This document shows, in pieces, positions 25,279 through 33,823 of a DNA stretch of 64,000 nucleotides. The first letter of the stretch is position 1. Each line of letters begins with the position of its first letter. This stretch comes from Nonomuraea guangzhouensis (lineage in GTDB: Bacteria > Actinomycetota > Actinomycetes > Streptosporangiales > Streptosporangiaceae): contig NZ_JAHKRM010000020.1 in the NCBI RefSeq assembly GCF_019396345.1, positions 62,001-126,000 of the forward strand, given 5' to 3'. The notes under the pieces are model-generated. The model was given only the letters and a program-made list of their open reading frames with translations. It searched no databases and was not told the DNA's origin. Position numbers and translations under genes: made by a program.

Positions 25279-26502
25279 GTGGAACTGACGGTGGTCATGC
25301 CCTGCCTCAACGAGGCGGAGACCGTGGAAGTCTGTGTACGCAAGGCACTGGCGTGCATGGAAGAGCACGGCATCGAGGGCGAAGTCCTGATCGCCGACAA
25401 CGGCAGCACGGACGGCTCGCAGCAGCTCGCCCGCGACGCCGGCGCTCGCGTCGTCCACGTCGATGAGAAGGGCTACGGCAACGCGCTCATGGGCGGCATC
25501 CGTGCCGCACGTGGCAAATACGTCATCATGGGCGACGCTGACGACTCCTACGACTTCACCTCGTTGCTCCCGTTCGTCGAGCAACTGCGCGACGGTGCCG
25601 ATCTCGTGATGGGCAACCGGTTCAAGGGGGGCATCGCGCCTGGCGCCATGCCGCCGCTCCACCGCTACCTGGGCAACCCGGTGCTGTCGTTCATCGGCCG
25701 GCTGTTCTTCCCGTCGGCCATCGGCGACTTCCACTGCGGCCTGCGCGGCTTCAGGCGCGACTCGATCCTGCGGCTCCAGCTGCAGACCGGCGGCATGGAG
25801 TTCGCCTCCGAGATGGTGGTCCGCTCCACGCTGTCGGGCCTCGACGTGCGCGAGGTGCCCACGACGCTGTCGCCCGACGGCCGCTCCCGGCCGCCGCACC
25901 TGCGCTCCTGGCGTGACGGCTGGCGCCACCTGCGCTTCCTCATGCTGTACAGCCCCAAGTGGCTGTTCTTCTATCCCGGCATCCTGCTGATGATCATCGG
26001 CCTGGTCGCGGGCACGGCGCTGACGTTCGGCCCCGTCGAGATCGGCGAGCTGGCCTTCGACGTCGACACCCTGGTCGGGGCGTCGGCGGCGGTGGTGATC
26101 GGCTTCCAGGCCGCGCTGTTCGCGCTGTTCACCAAGGTCTACGCGGCCGAGGAGGGCTTCCTGCCCGAGTCGACCCGCGTACGCAAGCTCATCGACATCG
26201 TCACGCTGGAGAAGGGCCTGGTGGTCGGCGGGTTGCTGGCCGTGGCCGGTCTCGTCGGCCTGGTGATGTCGCTGTCGCACTGGCAGGTCCGCAGCTTCGG
26301 CTCGCTCGACCCGCGTGAGTCGCTGCGCATCGTCGTGCCGTCGGCCACGGCACTCATCATGAGTTTCCAGACCATCTTCGCGGCGCTGTTCATCAGCATC
26401 CTGGGCATCCGCCGCACCCGCGAGAGCTCGATAGACGTCGCCGCCAAGGTGGCCGAGGAGGCGGCCGAGGCCGTGTCCCGCGAGGAGTCCACGACGCGTT
26501 GA
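25279..26502 (+). CDS. GT2 polyprenol-phosphate sugar synthase-like protein
   Basis: A 407-residue family-2 glycosyltransferase. ELTVVMPCLNEAETVEVCVR, VLIADNGSTDGSQQLA and IMGDADDSYDF supply the nucleotide-sugar fold and acidic metal motif (DAD). The C-terminal third has at least four membrane helices. This is the layout of bacterial dolichyl-phosphate-glucose/mannose synthases with membrane anchors. It should load a sugar onto polyprenol phosphate for the PMT and GT-C enzymes nearby. The GTG at 25279 follows GGGTTGAGAC. Confidence 0.88.
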   Translation: MELTVVMPCLNEAETVEVCVRKALACMEEHGIEGEVLIADNGSTDGSQQLARDAGARVVHVDEKGYGNALMGGIRAARGKYVIMGDADDSYDFTSLLPFVEQLRDGADLVMGNRFKGGIAPGAMPPLHRYLGNPVLSFIGRLFFPSAIGDFHCGLRGFRRDSILRLQLQTGGMEFASEMVVRSTLSGLDVREVPTTLSPDGRSRPPHLRSWRDGWRHLRFLMLYSPKWLFFYPGILLMIIGLVAGTALTFGPVEIGELAFDVDTLVGASAAVVIGFQAALFALFTKVYAAEEGFLPESTRVRKLIDIVTLEKGLVVGGLLAVAGLVGLVMSLSHWQVRSFGSLDPRESLRIVVPSATALIMSFQTIFAALFISILGIRRTRESSIDVAAKVAEEAAEAVSREESTTR

Positions 26503-26563
26503 TCATTCGCCTCGTGCCGGGATTCGGTACGAGGCGACCGCGGTCGCACCGTAGGCTTGGCCT

Positions 26564-28345
26564 ATGTCCCAGCACATCTTGACCGCCGTAGCGTGGCCTT
26601 ACGCTAACGGCCCTCGCCATATCGGGCACGTTTCCGGATTCGGCGTGCCGTCCGACGTCTTCAGCCGCTACCAGCGGATGGCGGGCAACAAGGTGCTGAT
26701 GGTGTCCGGCACCGACGAGCACGGCACGCCCATTCAGGTGCAGGCCGACAAGGAGGGCGTCACCGCCCGCGAGCTCGCCGACCGCTACAACCGGGTGATC
26801 GCCGAGGACCTGACCGGCCTGGGGCTGTCCTACGACCTGTTCACCCGCACGACGACCAAGAACCACTACGCCGTCACGCAGGAGATCTTCAAGGGTCTCT
26901 ACGACAACGGCTACATCTTCCCCAAGACCACGATGGGCGCGATCTCCCCGTCCACCGGGCGCACCCTGCCCGACCGCTACATCGAGGGCACCTGCCCCAT
27001 CTGCGGCTACGACGGTGCCCGCGGCGACCAGTGCGACAACTGCGGCAACCAGCTCGACCCGATCCAGCTGATCCACCCCAAGAGCCGCATCAACGGCGAG
27101 ACGCCGATCTTCGTCGAGACCGAGCACTTCATGCTCGACCTTCCGGCCTTCGCCGAGGTGCTCGGCTCCTACCTGCAGTCCAAGCAGGGCGAGTGGCGGC
27201 CCAACGTGCTCAAGTTCGCCCTCAACCTGCTCGGCGACCTGCAGCCGAGGGCGATCAGCCGCGACCTCGACTGGGGCGTGCCGATCCCGCTCGACGGCTG
27301 GCGCGACCAGCCCAACAAGCGGCTCTACGTCTGGTTCGACGCCGTCATCGGCTACCTCTCCGCCTCCATCGAGTGGGCCAGACGCTCCGGCGACCCCGAC
27401 GCGTGGCGCCAGTGGTGGCAGAATCCCGACGCCCGTGGCTACTACTTCATGGGCAAGGACAACATCGTCTTCCACGCCGAGATCTGGCCCGCGATGCTGC
27501 TCGGCTACAGCGGCCAGGGCGGCAGGGGCGGCTCCCCGGGGTCGCTGGGCGCGCTCAACGTGCCGTCCGAGGTGGTCTCCAGCGAGTTCCTGACCATGGA
27601 GGGCAAGAAGTTCTCCTCCTCCCGGCAGGTCGTCATCTACGTCCGCGACTTCCTGGCCCGCTACGACGCCGACGCGCTGCGCTACTACATCTCCGTGGCC
27701 GGTCCGGAAAACCAGGACACCGACTTCACCTGGCAGGAGTTCGTCAACCGCAACAACGGCGAGCTCGTCGCGGCCTGGGGCAACCTGGTCAACCGGTCGA
27801 TCTCCATGGCGGCCAAGAACTTCGGCGCGATTCCCGAGGCCGGTGAGCTGACCGACGCCGACCGGGCGCTGCTGGAGCGCTCGCGCAACGCCTTCGGGCC
27901 GGTGGGCGCCGAGCTCAACCGGTCACGGTTCAAGAACGCCATCACCGAGGCGTTCGACGTGGTCCGCGACGCCAACCGCTACCTGGCCGAGCAGGAGCCG
28001 TGGAAGCTCAAGGACGACACGGAGCGGCAGAAGTCGATCCTGCACGTCGCCCTCCAGGTGGTCGACGACGCCAAGACGATGCTCACGCCGTTCCTGCCCG
28101 GCTCGTCCAACAAGGTGCACGCGATGCTCGGCGGCGAGGGCGTCTGGTCCGGCATGCCGGAGATGCACGACGTCGACGAGGACGGTGGCACCCCCTACCC
28201 GGTGATCACCGGCGACTACCAGGGTGCGGCCCAGTGGGAGCACCGGCAGATCAAGCCCGGCACCCCGCTCGCGCCGCCCGTGCCGCTGTTCAAGAAGCTC
28301 GACCCGAAGGTCGTGGACGAGGAGCTGGCCCGGCTGGCCGACTGA
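26564..28345 (+). CDS. metG: methionyl-tRNA synthetase
   Basis: A 593-residue class I synthetase charging tRNA-Met. HIGH appears as RHIGHVSGFG near residue 18, the zinc knuckle as CPICGYDGARGDQCDNCG, and the KMSKS equivalent as KKFSSSRQ, with Phe and Ser substitutions usual for many MetRS. The length ends after the anticodon-binding helix bundle with no extra dimerisation domain. It sits where metG is found in other actinobacteria, before tatD and the rpf-like gene. Its last 56 bases overlap the end of the convergent monooxygenase. Confidence 0.97.
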   Translation: MSQHILTAVAWPYANGPRHIGHVSGFGVPSDVFSRYQRMAGNKVLMVSGTDEHGTPIQVQADKEGVTARELADRYNRVIAEDLTGLGLSYDLFTRTTTKNHYAVTQEIFKGLYDNGYIFPKTTMGAISPSTGRTLPDRYIEGTCPICGYDGARGDQCDNCGNQLDPIQLIHPKSRINGETPIFVETEHFMLDLPAFAEVLGSYLQSKQGEWRPNVLKFALNLLGDLQPRAISRDLDWGVPIPLDGWRDQPNKRLYVWFDAVIGYLSASIEWARRSGDPDAWRQWWQNPDARGYYFMGKDNIVFHAEIWPAMLLGYSGQGGRGGSPGSLGALNVPSEVVSSEFLTMEGKKFSSSRQVVIYVRDFLARYDADALRYYISVAGPENQDTDFTWQEFVNRNNGELVAAWGNLVNRSISMAAKNFGAIPEAGELTDADRALLERSRNAFGPVGAELNRSRFKNAITEAFDVVRDANRYLAEQEPWKLKDDTERQKSILHVALQVVDDAKTMLTPFLPGSSNKVHAMLGGEGVWSGMPEMHDVDEDGGTPYPVITGDYQGAAQWEHRQIKPGTPLAPPVPLFKKLDPKVVDEELARLAD

Positions 28346-29528
28346 GCTCATTTCGTTGAGGCTCATAGTCCTTGAGCCTGATGGCGGCGGCCGTCTTCCG
28401 CGCGGACCGCGCCATCAGGCCTTTCCACGGCAGGTACGGCATCAGCTTGTAGTTCTGGTTCATGAACCAGAGCATGAACTTGTTCTCCGGCACCATGAAC
28501 TTGCTGACGCCCTCGCCCATCTTCTGGCAGGCGAGCACGTAGTCACGCATGGCCGCCTCGTACCCGGCGAAGGCGGTCCGGTGGTCGCCGGTTGCCGCCA
28601 GCTCGCCCGCCAGCACGTACGCGCCCACGATGGCCAGCCCGGTGCCCATGCCCGACAGCGGCGAGGGGCACCAGGCGGCATCGCCGAGCAGCACGACCCG
28701 GCCGTGTGACCAGCGGTCCATCCGCACCTGGGCGATGGCGTCGAAGTAGAAGTCGCCGGCCCGCCGGCTGTCGCGCAGCAGCCGGGGAGCCTCCCAGCCG
28801 ACGCCCGCCATCGCCTGCTCCAGCAGGTCCTGCTGGCGGCGGGTGTCGCGGCGGTCATAGGTCAGCTCCGGCGAGCCGAACCAGAACATGGCCTTGGCCT
28901 CGGTGTTCTGCCTGGCGCTGTAGAGGGCGACCATCCTGCCCGGTGTGCCGTAGGCCTGGCCGCTGTAGTCGAGGCCGAGGTAGTTCTCCGTCGTGAAGAT
29001 CGCGCAGTACAGGCCCAGGTACGACAGGAACTGCCGTTCCGGGCCGAAGGCCAGCTCACGCACCTTCGAGTGCAGGCCGTCGGCACCGACCACCAGGTCG
29101 AAGCGCCTGCTCGGCCCCCGCTCGAACGTGACCGTGACCCCGTCGGCGTCCTCGTCGAGCGCGGCGATGGAGTCGTCGAAGATGTACTCGGTGTGGTCCC
29201 TGGTGAGGTCGTAGAGGATCTCGGCGAGGTCGCCGCGCAGGATCTCGACGTCACCGGCGAACAGGTCGGCCGGCAGGGCGCTCAGCTTCTTGCCTGCCTC
29301 GTTGACGTTCCACATGGCGCCCATGTGGGTCTGCCGTCGCTGAATTTCCTGGAATATGCCCATCTTGCGGAGCACATTGAGGTGGACGTCGCCGCGGAAG
29401 TCGACCGAGTAGCCGCCGTCACGCAGGGCGGGCGCCCGTTCGACGATCGTGGTGGAGTGTCCGGAGCGGTTGAGCCAGTAGGCCAGGGCGGGACCGGCGA
29501 CGCTGGCGCCGGAGAGCAGAATGTCCAT
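28290..29528 (-). CDS. FAD-dependent monooxygenase (TetX/PHBH-type)
   Basis: A 412-residue flavoprotein of the p-hydroxybenzoate hydroxylase group. The dinucleotide fold ILLSGASVAGPALAYWLNRS (GxGxxG variant GASVAG), the second motif LVVGADGLHSKVRELAF (DG motif) and VVLLGDAAWCPSPLSGMGTG (GD motif) are intact. These enzymes hydroxylate aromatic rings or, in TetX-like members, inactivate drugs. The gene start lies 24 bases after the stop of a very large AfsR-like regulator, so both probably form one transcript, suggesting inducible oxidation of a small molecule. Substrate unknown. Confidence 0.88.
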   Translation of the reverse strand: MDILLSGASVAGPALAYWLNRSGHSTTIVERAPALRDGGYSVDFRGDVHLNVLRKMGIFQEIQRRQTHMGAMWNVNEAGKKLSALPADLFAGDVEILRGDLAEILYDLTRDHTEYIFDDSIAALDEDADGVTVTFERGPSRRFDLVVGADGLHSKVRELAFGPERQFLSYLGLYCAIFTTENYLGLDYSGQAYGTPGRMVALYSARQNTEAKAMFWFGSPELTYDRRDTRRQQDLLEQAMAGVGWEAPRLLRDSRRAGDFYFDAIAQVRMDRWSHGRVVLLGDAAWCPSPLSGMGTGLAIVGAYVLAGELAATGDHRTAFAGYEAAMRDYVLACQKMGEGVSKFMVPENKFMLWFMNQNYKLMPYLPWKGLMARSARKTAAAIRLKDYEPQRNELSRPAGPAPRPRPSGRAS

Positions 29529-29552
29529 GTGGCCGAGCTTCGCGGGGCGCGC

Positions 29553-32500
29553 TCACCGCGGTCTCACCCCGAGCTCACCGGGCAGGATGGCGATCAGGCG
29601 CAGCGGTGAGGAGGCGATCGCCGCATCGGACACACCGGCCAGGTGGGCCGCCTGGAAGTGGGTGAGCGCCGAGCCTTCGTTCCAGGCCCGTTCGTACGCC
29701 TCATCGCCCAGGACGGCCCGCACCTGGGCGGAGACGTCCGCGGCTACGGGCGTATCGAGCCGGATCCCGCTGAGCACCGCGGTGGCGGCCCCCAGCAGCT
29801 TGGCGGAAAGCAGAGCACCGCCCTCTTCGAGGAGCGCGAGCCGGGCGAGTGACTCGAACGCCCGGGCGCACTCCGGCATCGCGCCCGTCGCCAGCGCGGC
29901 CTCGATCGCCCGCCGGTGCCAGGCCGCGGCCGCGAGGAGATCGCCGTCGGCCGCCGCGAGCCGTCCCAGGCCGACCAGGAGCCGGATCCTGCTGCCCGTG
30001 GTCCTGAGCCATCGGGGATCCGACCGCCGCAGCGCCTCCTCGTACAGCTCCCGCGCCCTGACCAGGTCGCCCTCCTCCAGGGCCACGTCGCCGAGCCCGC
30101 GCAGCGCCGACGCCACGTTCGTCGGCACGCCCACACGCCGGGCCAGTTCGGCGGCCCGCTCGTAGTCGGCCCTGGCGGCGGCTGGGTCGGCACGCAGGTG
30201 GTGATCGCCCCGGTTGCACAGCAGATCGGCCAGGTCCTCGGTCGCGTCCAGCTCCTCGGCCAGCACGATCGCCTCGTCGGTGCGGGCCAGCGCGGTGGCC
30301 CGGTCGCCATGGATGCCGGCCAGCCAGGCCAGCGCGTCGAGCGAGATCATCGACCCCCACCGGTCGCCGAGCGCGCGCAGGGCGTCGAGCGCCGAGACCA
30401 GGTCGGCCTGTGCCTGGGCGTACTCACCGCGAGCCATCAGCGAATAGGCCCACATCATCCGGGCCATGGCGCGTTCCCACAGGTCGGGACTCGTCGTGGC
30501 CCTGGCCAGTACCGCGAGAGTCGGCTCGGGGGCGTGCATGGCCGCCGTGATCATCGGCCACAGGAACGTGAGAACCGGGTATTCCCGCGTCCCCTCGCCG
30601 GCCGACACGATCGCGTCGGCCACGGCGGAGTGGCGGGCCCACAGCTCGCCGGTCGCCTCGCCGCCGGCGACGGTCAGCAGGCAGAGCACGTACGCGTCGC
30701 CGAGCTCCGGATCCGGCGCCGGCCCGGCCGCCGCCAGCAGGGCGACGGCCGAGGCCCTGGTGCTGCCGCGCATCCCGCGCATCCACAGGTAGGCGGACTG
30801 CGCCGCCAGCAGCCGCATGCCGAGCCGCACCTCGCCCGCCTCGGCCGCCCAGCGCAGGGCCGTACGGAGGTTGTCGTGCTCGGCGGACAGCGACTCCAGC
30901 CAGTCGAGCTGCTCGGCCGCGCGCAGGTGTGGGTCGGCCTTCTGCGCCAGGCCGAGGAAGTACGTCGCATGCGCCCGCCGTACGGAGGTCTCGTCGGGGA
31001 GCTGCTCGGCGCAGAAGGCGCGGATGGTCTCCAGCATGCGGTAGCGGCCGGCGGCCACGTTCAGCAGCGACTTGTCGGCCAGCGAGTCGAGTAGCTCCTC
31101 GGCGTCGGGCAGGCCGCACACCTCGGCGGCGGCCGTCGCGGTGGCGCCGCCGGAGAACACCGTGAGGCGGGCGGCCATCGCGCGTTCGGGCTCGGTCAGC
31201 AACTCCCAGCTCCACGCGACGACCGCGCGGAGCGTCTGGTGCCGTGCGTCGGCGGTACGGCTGCCGCGGGACAGCAGCCGGAAGCGGTCGGTGCCGGCGA
31301 GGCGTTCGGCCAGCTCGGGGGCCTCGTGCGTACGCATGCGGGCGGCGGCCAGCTCGATCGCCAGCGGCAGGCCGTCCAGCGCGGAACAGATCCGCTCGAC
31401 CGTCTCGTCCGGCGTGAAACCCGGGCGGACCGCCGCTGCCCGGTCGGTGAAGAGACGGACGGCGTCGGGGGTGGCGAGCGGGCGTACCGGCCAGAGGTGC
31501 TCGGCCGTGATGCCGAGCGGCTCGCGGCTGGTCGCCAGGATGCGCAGCTGAGGGCAGGCGGCGAGCAACCGCTCCGCGAAGGCGGCGACGTCCTCGATCA
31601 GGTGCTCGCAGTTGTCGAGCACGAGCAGCAGCGAGCGCTCGGCCAGCGCGGCGATCAACCGCGAGAGGGCCGCAGGGTCGGCCGAGCCCGCGTCCTGGCC
31701 GACCAAGGGCTCGGTCGGACCGCCCAGCAGGCCGCCCTCACGCACGCCCAGCGCGCCGAGCACCGCCTGCGGCAGCCCGGCGCCCTCGTTCAGAGAGGCC
31801 AGCTCCGCCATACAGGCGTCGGGACGCTGCCCTGCGACCTCGACCGCCAGCCGCGTCTTACCCGCGCCACCCGGGCCCAGCAGCGTCACCAGCCGGGCCG
31901 AGTCGAGCAGCGCGCCGACCGCGGCCAGATCGTAGTCCCGGCCGACCAGGGTGGTGAGCCGGACCGGCATCCCCGACCCACCGGACGCGACTGCGATCTG
32001 TCCGGTGGTGGCTGGGGTGGCTGGGGTTGGTTCGGCGGTGGCCAAGACCGTTGCGGTCGGTCCGGCAGGTCCAGGGGTGGTCGCCGCGGGCGGGGTCCGC
32101 GCGGTGGGTCCGACAGGGGCGGGCCCGGGCGCGATGGTGGGCCGTGGTGTCAGGCGGGCCAGTTCGCCGCGTAGCAGGGTCTGGTGCAGGTCGGACAGGT
32201 CAGGTGAGGGGTCGGTGCCCAGCTCGTCGGCCAGGAGCCGCCTGGTCTGCTCGTAGACGACCAGCGCCTCGGCCTGGCGGCCGTCCGCGCTCAGGGCCCG
32301 CATGAGCTGGCCGCGCAGCCGCTCGCGCAGCGGGTGGCGTTCGATCAGCTCGCCGAGCTCCGGGATCGTCACCCGGTGGGCGCCGCGCCGCAGGTCGGCC
32401 TCGATCCGGTCCTCCTGGGCGGCCACATGCCGCTCTTCGAGGGGTACGGCATGAGCCGGGTCGAGATCGGCGAGCGCGGTGCCACGCCACAGGGACAGAG

Positions 32501-32867
32501 CCTCGCCCAGCAACGCGGCGGCCCGGTCCGGGTCGGCGTCGAGAGCCTGCCGCCCGGCCTCGGCCAGCCGCAGGAACCGGTGCGCGTCGACATCACCGGG
32601 ATCGACGGCCAGCCGGTAGCCCGTGGCCGCCCGCTCGACCATGATGCCGTCACCGCGCAGCCTCGACACCTGGGAGTGCAGGGCGTGCTGGGCGTTCTTG
32701 GGCGGCTGCTCGCCGTACAGGACATCGATGAGCCGGTCGTAGGTGACGACCTCGCCGGGCCGGATGAGCAGGAGCGCCAGCAGAGCTCGCCGGGCCCGGC
32801 CGCCGAGTGGCACCTCGCCGCCGTCCGCGCGCCAGGCACGGGTGCTGCCGAGGATGCCGAAGCGCAT
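29553..32867 (-). CDS. large AfsR/SARP-type regulator with NB-ARC and TPR-like region
   Basis: A 1104-residue regulator. Residues about 1-90 form an OmpR-like winged helix (LGILG-type start, RARRALLALLLIRPGEVVTY). About 95-240 is the BTAD domain ending LLADELGTDPSPDLSDLHQTL. A Pro/Thr/Ala-rich linker (about 250-305) follows. Next is an NB-ARC-type ATPase with Walker A LLGPGGAGKTRLAVEVA and Walker B LLLVLDNCEHLIED. A long C-terminal helical-repeat region, probably TPR, completes it. ATG 32867 lies seven bases after a TAAAGT -10 element, a leaderless start. It is divergent from tatD and likely activates the monooxygenase downstream. This differs from the shorter SARP at 13783. Confidence 0.9.
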   Translation of the reverse strand: MRFGILGSTRAWRADGGEVPLGGRARRALLALLLIRPGEVVTYDRLIDVLYGEQPPKNAQHALHSQVSRLRGDGIMVERAATGYRLAVDPGDVDAHRFLRLAEAGRQALDADPDRAAALLGEALSLWRGTALADLDPAHAVPLEERHVAAQEDRIEADLRRGAHRVTIPELGELIERHPLRERLRGQLMRALSADGRQAEALVVYEQTRRLLADELGTDPSPDLSDLHQTLLRGELARLTPRPTIAPGPAPVGPTARTPPAATTPGPAGPTATVLATAEPTPATPATTGQIAVASGGSGMPVRLTTLVGRDYDLAAVGALLDSARLVTLLGPGGAGKTRLAVEVAGQRPDACMAELASLNEGAGLPQAVLGALGVREGGLLGGPTEPLVGQDAGSADPAALSRLIAALAERSLLLVLDNCEHLIEDVAAFAERLLAACPQLRILATSREPLGITAEHLWPVRPLATPDAVRLFTDRAAAVRPGFTPDETVERICSALDGLPLAIELAAARMRTHEAPELAERLAGTDRFRLLSRGSRTADARHQTLRAVVAWSWELLTEPERAMAARLTVFSGGATATAAAEVCGLPDAEELLDSLADKSLLNVAAGRYRMLETIRAFCAEQLPDETSVRRAHATYFLGLAQKADPHLRAAEQLDWLESLSAEHDNLRTALRWAAEAGEVRLGMRLLAAQSAYLWMRGMRGSTRASAVALLAAAGPAPDPELGDAYVLCLLTVAGGEATGELWARHSAVADAIVSAGEGTREYPVLTFLWPMITAAMHAPEPTLAVLARATTSPDLWERAMARMMWAYSLMARGEYAQAQADLVSALDALRALGDRWGSMISLDALAWLAGIHGDRATALARTDEAIVLAEELDATEDLADLLCNRGDHHLRADPAAARADYERAAELARRVGVPTNVASALRGLGDVALEEGDLVRARELYEEALRRSDPRWLRTTGSRIRLLVGLGRLAAADGDLLAAAAWHRRAIEAALATGAMPECARAFESLARLALLEEGGALLSAKLLGAATAVLSGIRLDTPVAADVSAQVRAVLGDEAYERAWNEGSALTHFQAAHLAGVSDAAIASSPLRLIAILPGELGVRPR

Positions 32868-32873
32868 GGAGGT

Positions 32874-32880
32874 TACTTTA
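32874..32880. promoter_or_regulatory. symmetric -10 element shared by tatD and the AfsR-like gene
   Basis: TACTTTA reads as TACTTT on the plus strand and TAAAGT on the minus strand. Each hexamer is seven bases from a start codon (GTG 32887 for tatD; ATG 32867 for the regulator). The gap between the two starts is only 19 bases. Both transcripts would be leaderless and originate from one palindromic -10 box. Confidence 0.6.
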
Positions 32881-32886
32881 GAGGGC

Positions 32887-33741
32887 GTGAGCAAGATTCC
32901 CAGCCCGCCGGAGCCGCTGTCCGCGCCGGTGTTCGACAGCCACTGCCATCTCGACATCATGGTCGGAAACCGGCAGGCGTCCTCAGGCGATCCGGTGGCG
33001 CAGGCGGCACAGGCGGCGTCGGCGAGCGTACGGAGCATCCTCGACGACTCGCGTGCCGTCGGTGTGACCCGGCTCGTCACGATCGGCTACGACCTGCCGT
33101 CCTCCCGGTGGAACGCCGAGGCGGCGGCGGAGCACGAGGGGATCTACGCCGGCGTCGCGATCCATCCCAACGAGGCGCACGCGGCCACGCCCGAGACGCT
33201 CGCCGAGATCGAGGCGCTGGCCGGGCGCGAGGAGGTGCGGGCGGTGGGGGAGACCGGGCTGGACTACTACCGCGACTGGGCGACCAAGGACGACCAGCAC
33301 GCGAGCTTCCGGGCGCACATCGAGATCGCCAAGCGTACCGGCAAGGCACTGGTCATCCACGACCGTGACGCGCACGACGACGTGCTGAAGGTGCTGGCCG
33401 CCGAGGGCGCGCCGCCGGTGGTGGTGTTCCACAGCTACTCAGGCGACTCCGAAATGGCGAAAAAGTGCGCCGAAGCCGGATATTTCATGTCTTTTTCTGG
33501 GCCGGTGACCTACAAGAACGCCTCCTACCTGCGGGAGGCGGCCCAGGTCGCGCCGATGGAGCTCATGCTGGTCGAGACCGACGCTCCCTACCTGCCGCCC
33601 GTGCCGTACCGGGGCAAGCCCAACGCGCCCTACCTCATCCCGCTCACCCTGCGCTGCCTGGCGGAGGTCAAGGGAGTCCATCCGGACGAGCTGTGCGAGG
33701 CCATCAGCGTCAACGGAGTCACGGTCTTCGGAGAGTGGTGA
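32887..33741 (+). CDS. tatD: TatD-family metal-dependent hydrolase
   Basis: A 284-residue TIM-barrel nuclease of the TatD family. FDSHCHLDI provides the first metal ligands. AGVAIHPNEA, the GETGLDYYRDWATKDDQHASF block and IHDRDAHDD follow, and VETDAPYLPP closes the site. TatD proteins process DNA or RNA ends with divalent metals. Start is the GTG at 32887, which follows a TACTTT -10 at seven bases, so a leaderless mRNA is likely. It sits at its conserved place between metG and the rpf-like gene. Confidence 0.93.
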   Translation: MSKIPSPPEPLSAPVFDSHCHLDIMVGNRQASSGDPVAQAAQAASASVRSILDDSRAVGVTRLVTIGYDLPSSRWNAEAAAEHEGIYAGVAIHPNEAHAATPETLAEIEALAGREEVRAVGETGLDYYRDWATKDDQHASFRAHIEIAKRTGKALVIHDRDAHDDVLKVLAAEGAPPVVVFHSYSGDSEMAKKCAEAGYFMSFSGPVTYKNASYLREAAQVAPMELMLVETDAPYLPPVPYRGKPNAPYLIPLTLRCLAEVKGVHPDELCEAISVNGVTVFGEW

Positions 33742-33823
33742 CCATCTTTCCGTGAACCGGTGGAGGCCACGGCGCGGGCGCCACTAGCGTCGTGCCGCCC
33801 GAAGCCGCTACCGGAGGTCGACC

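Noticed and set aside
25180..26280. Minus-strand extension ahead of the GT-C gene
   Set aside because: It is antisense to the GT2 gene and lacks recognisable structure. The membrane transferase sequence begins at MVSAAEK (25179).
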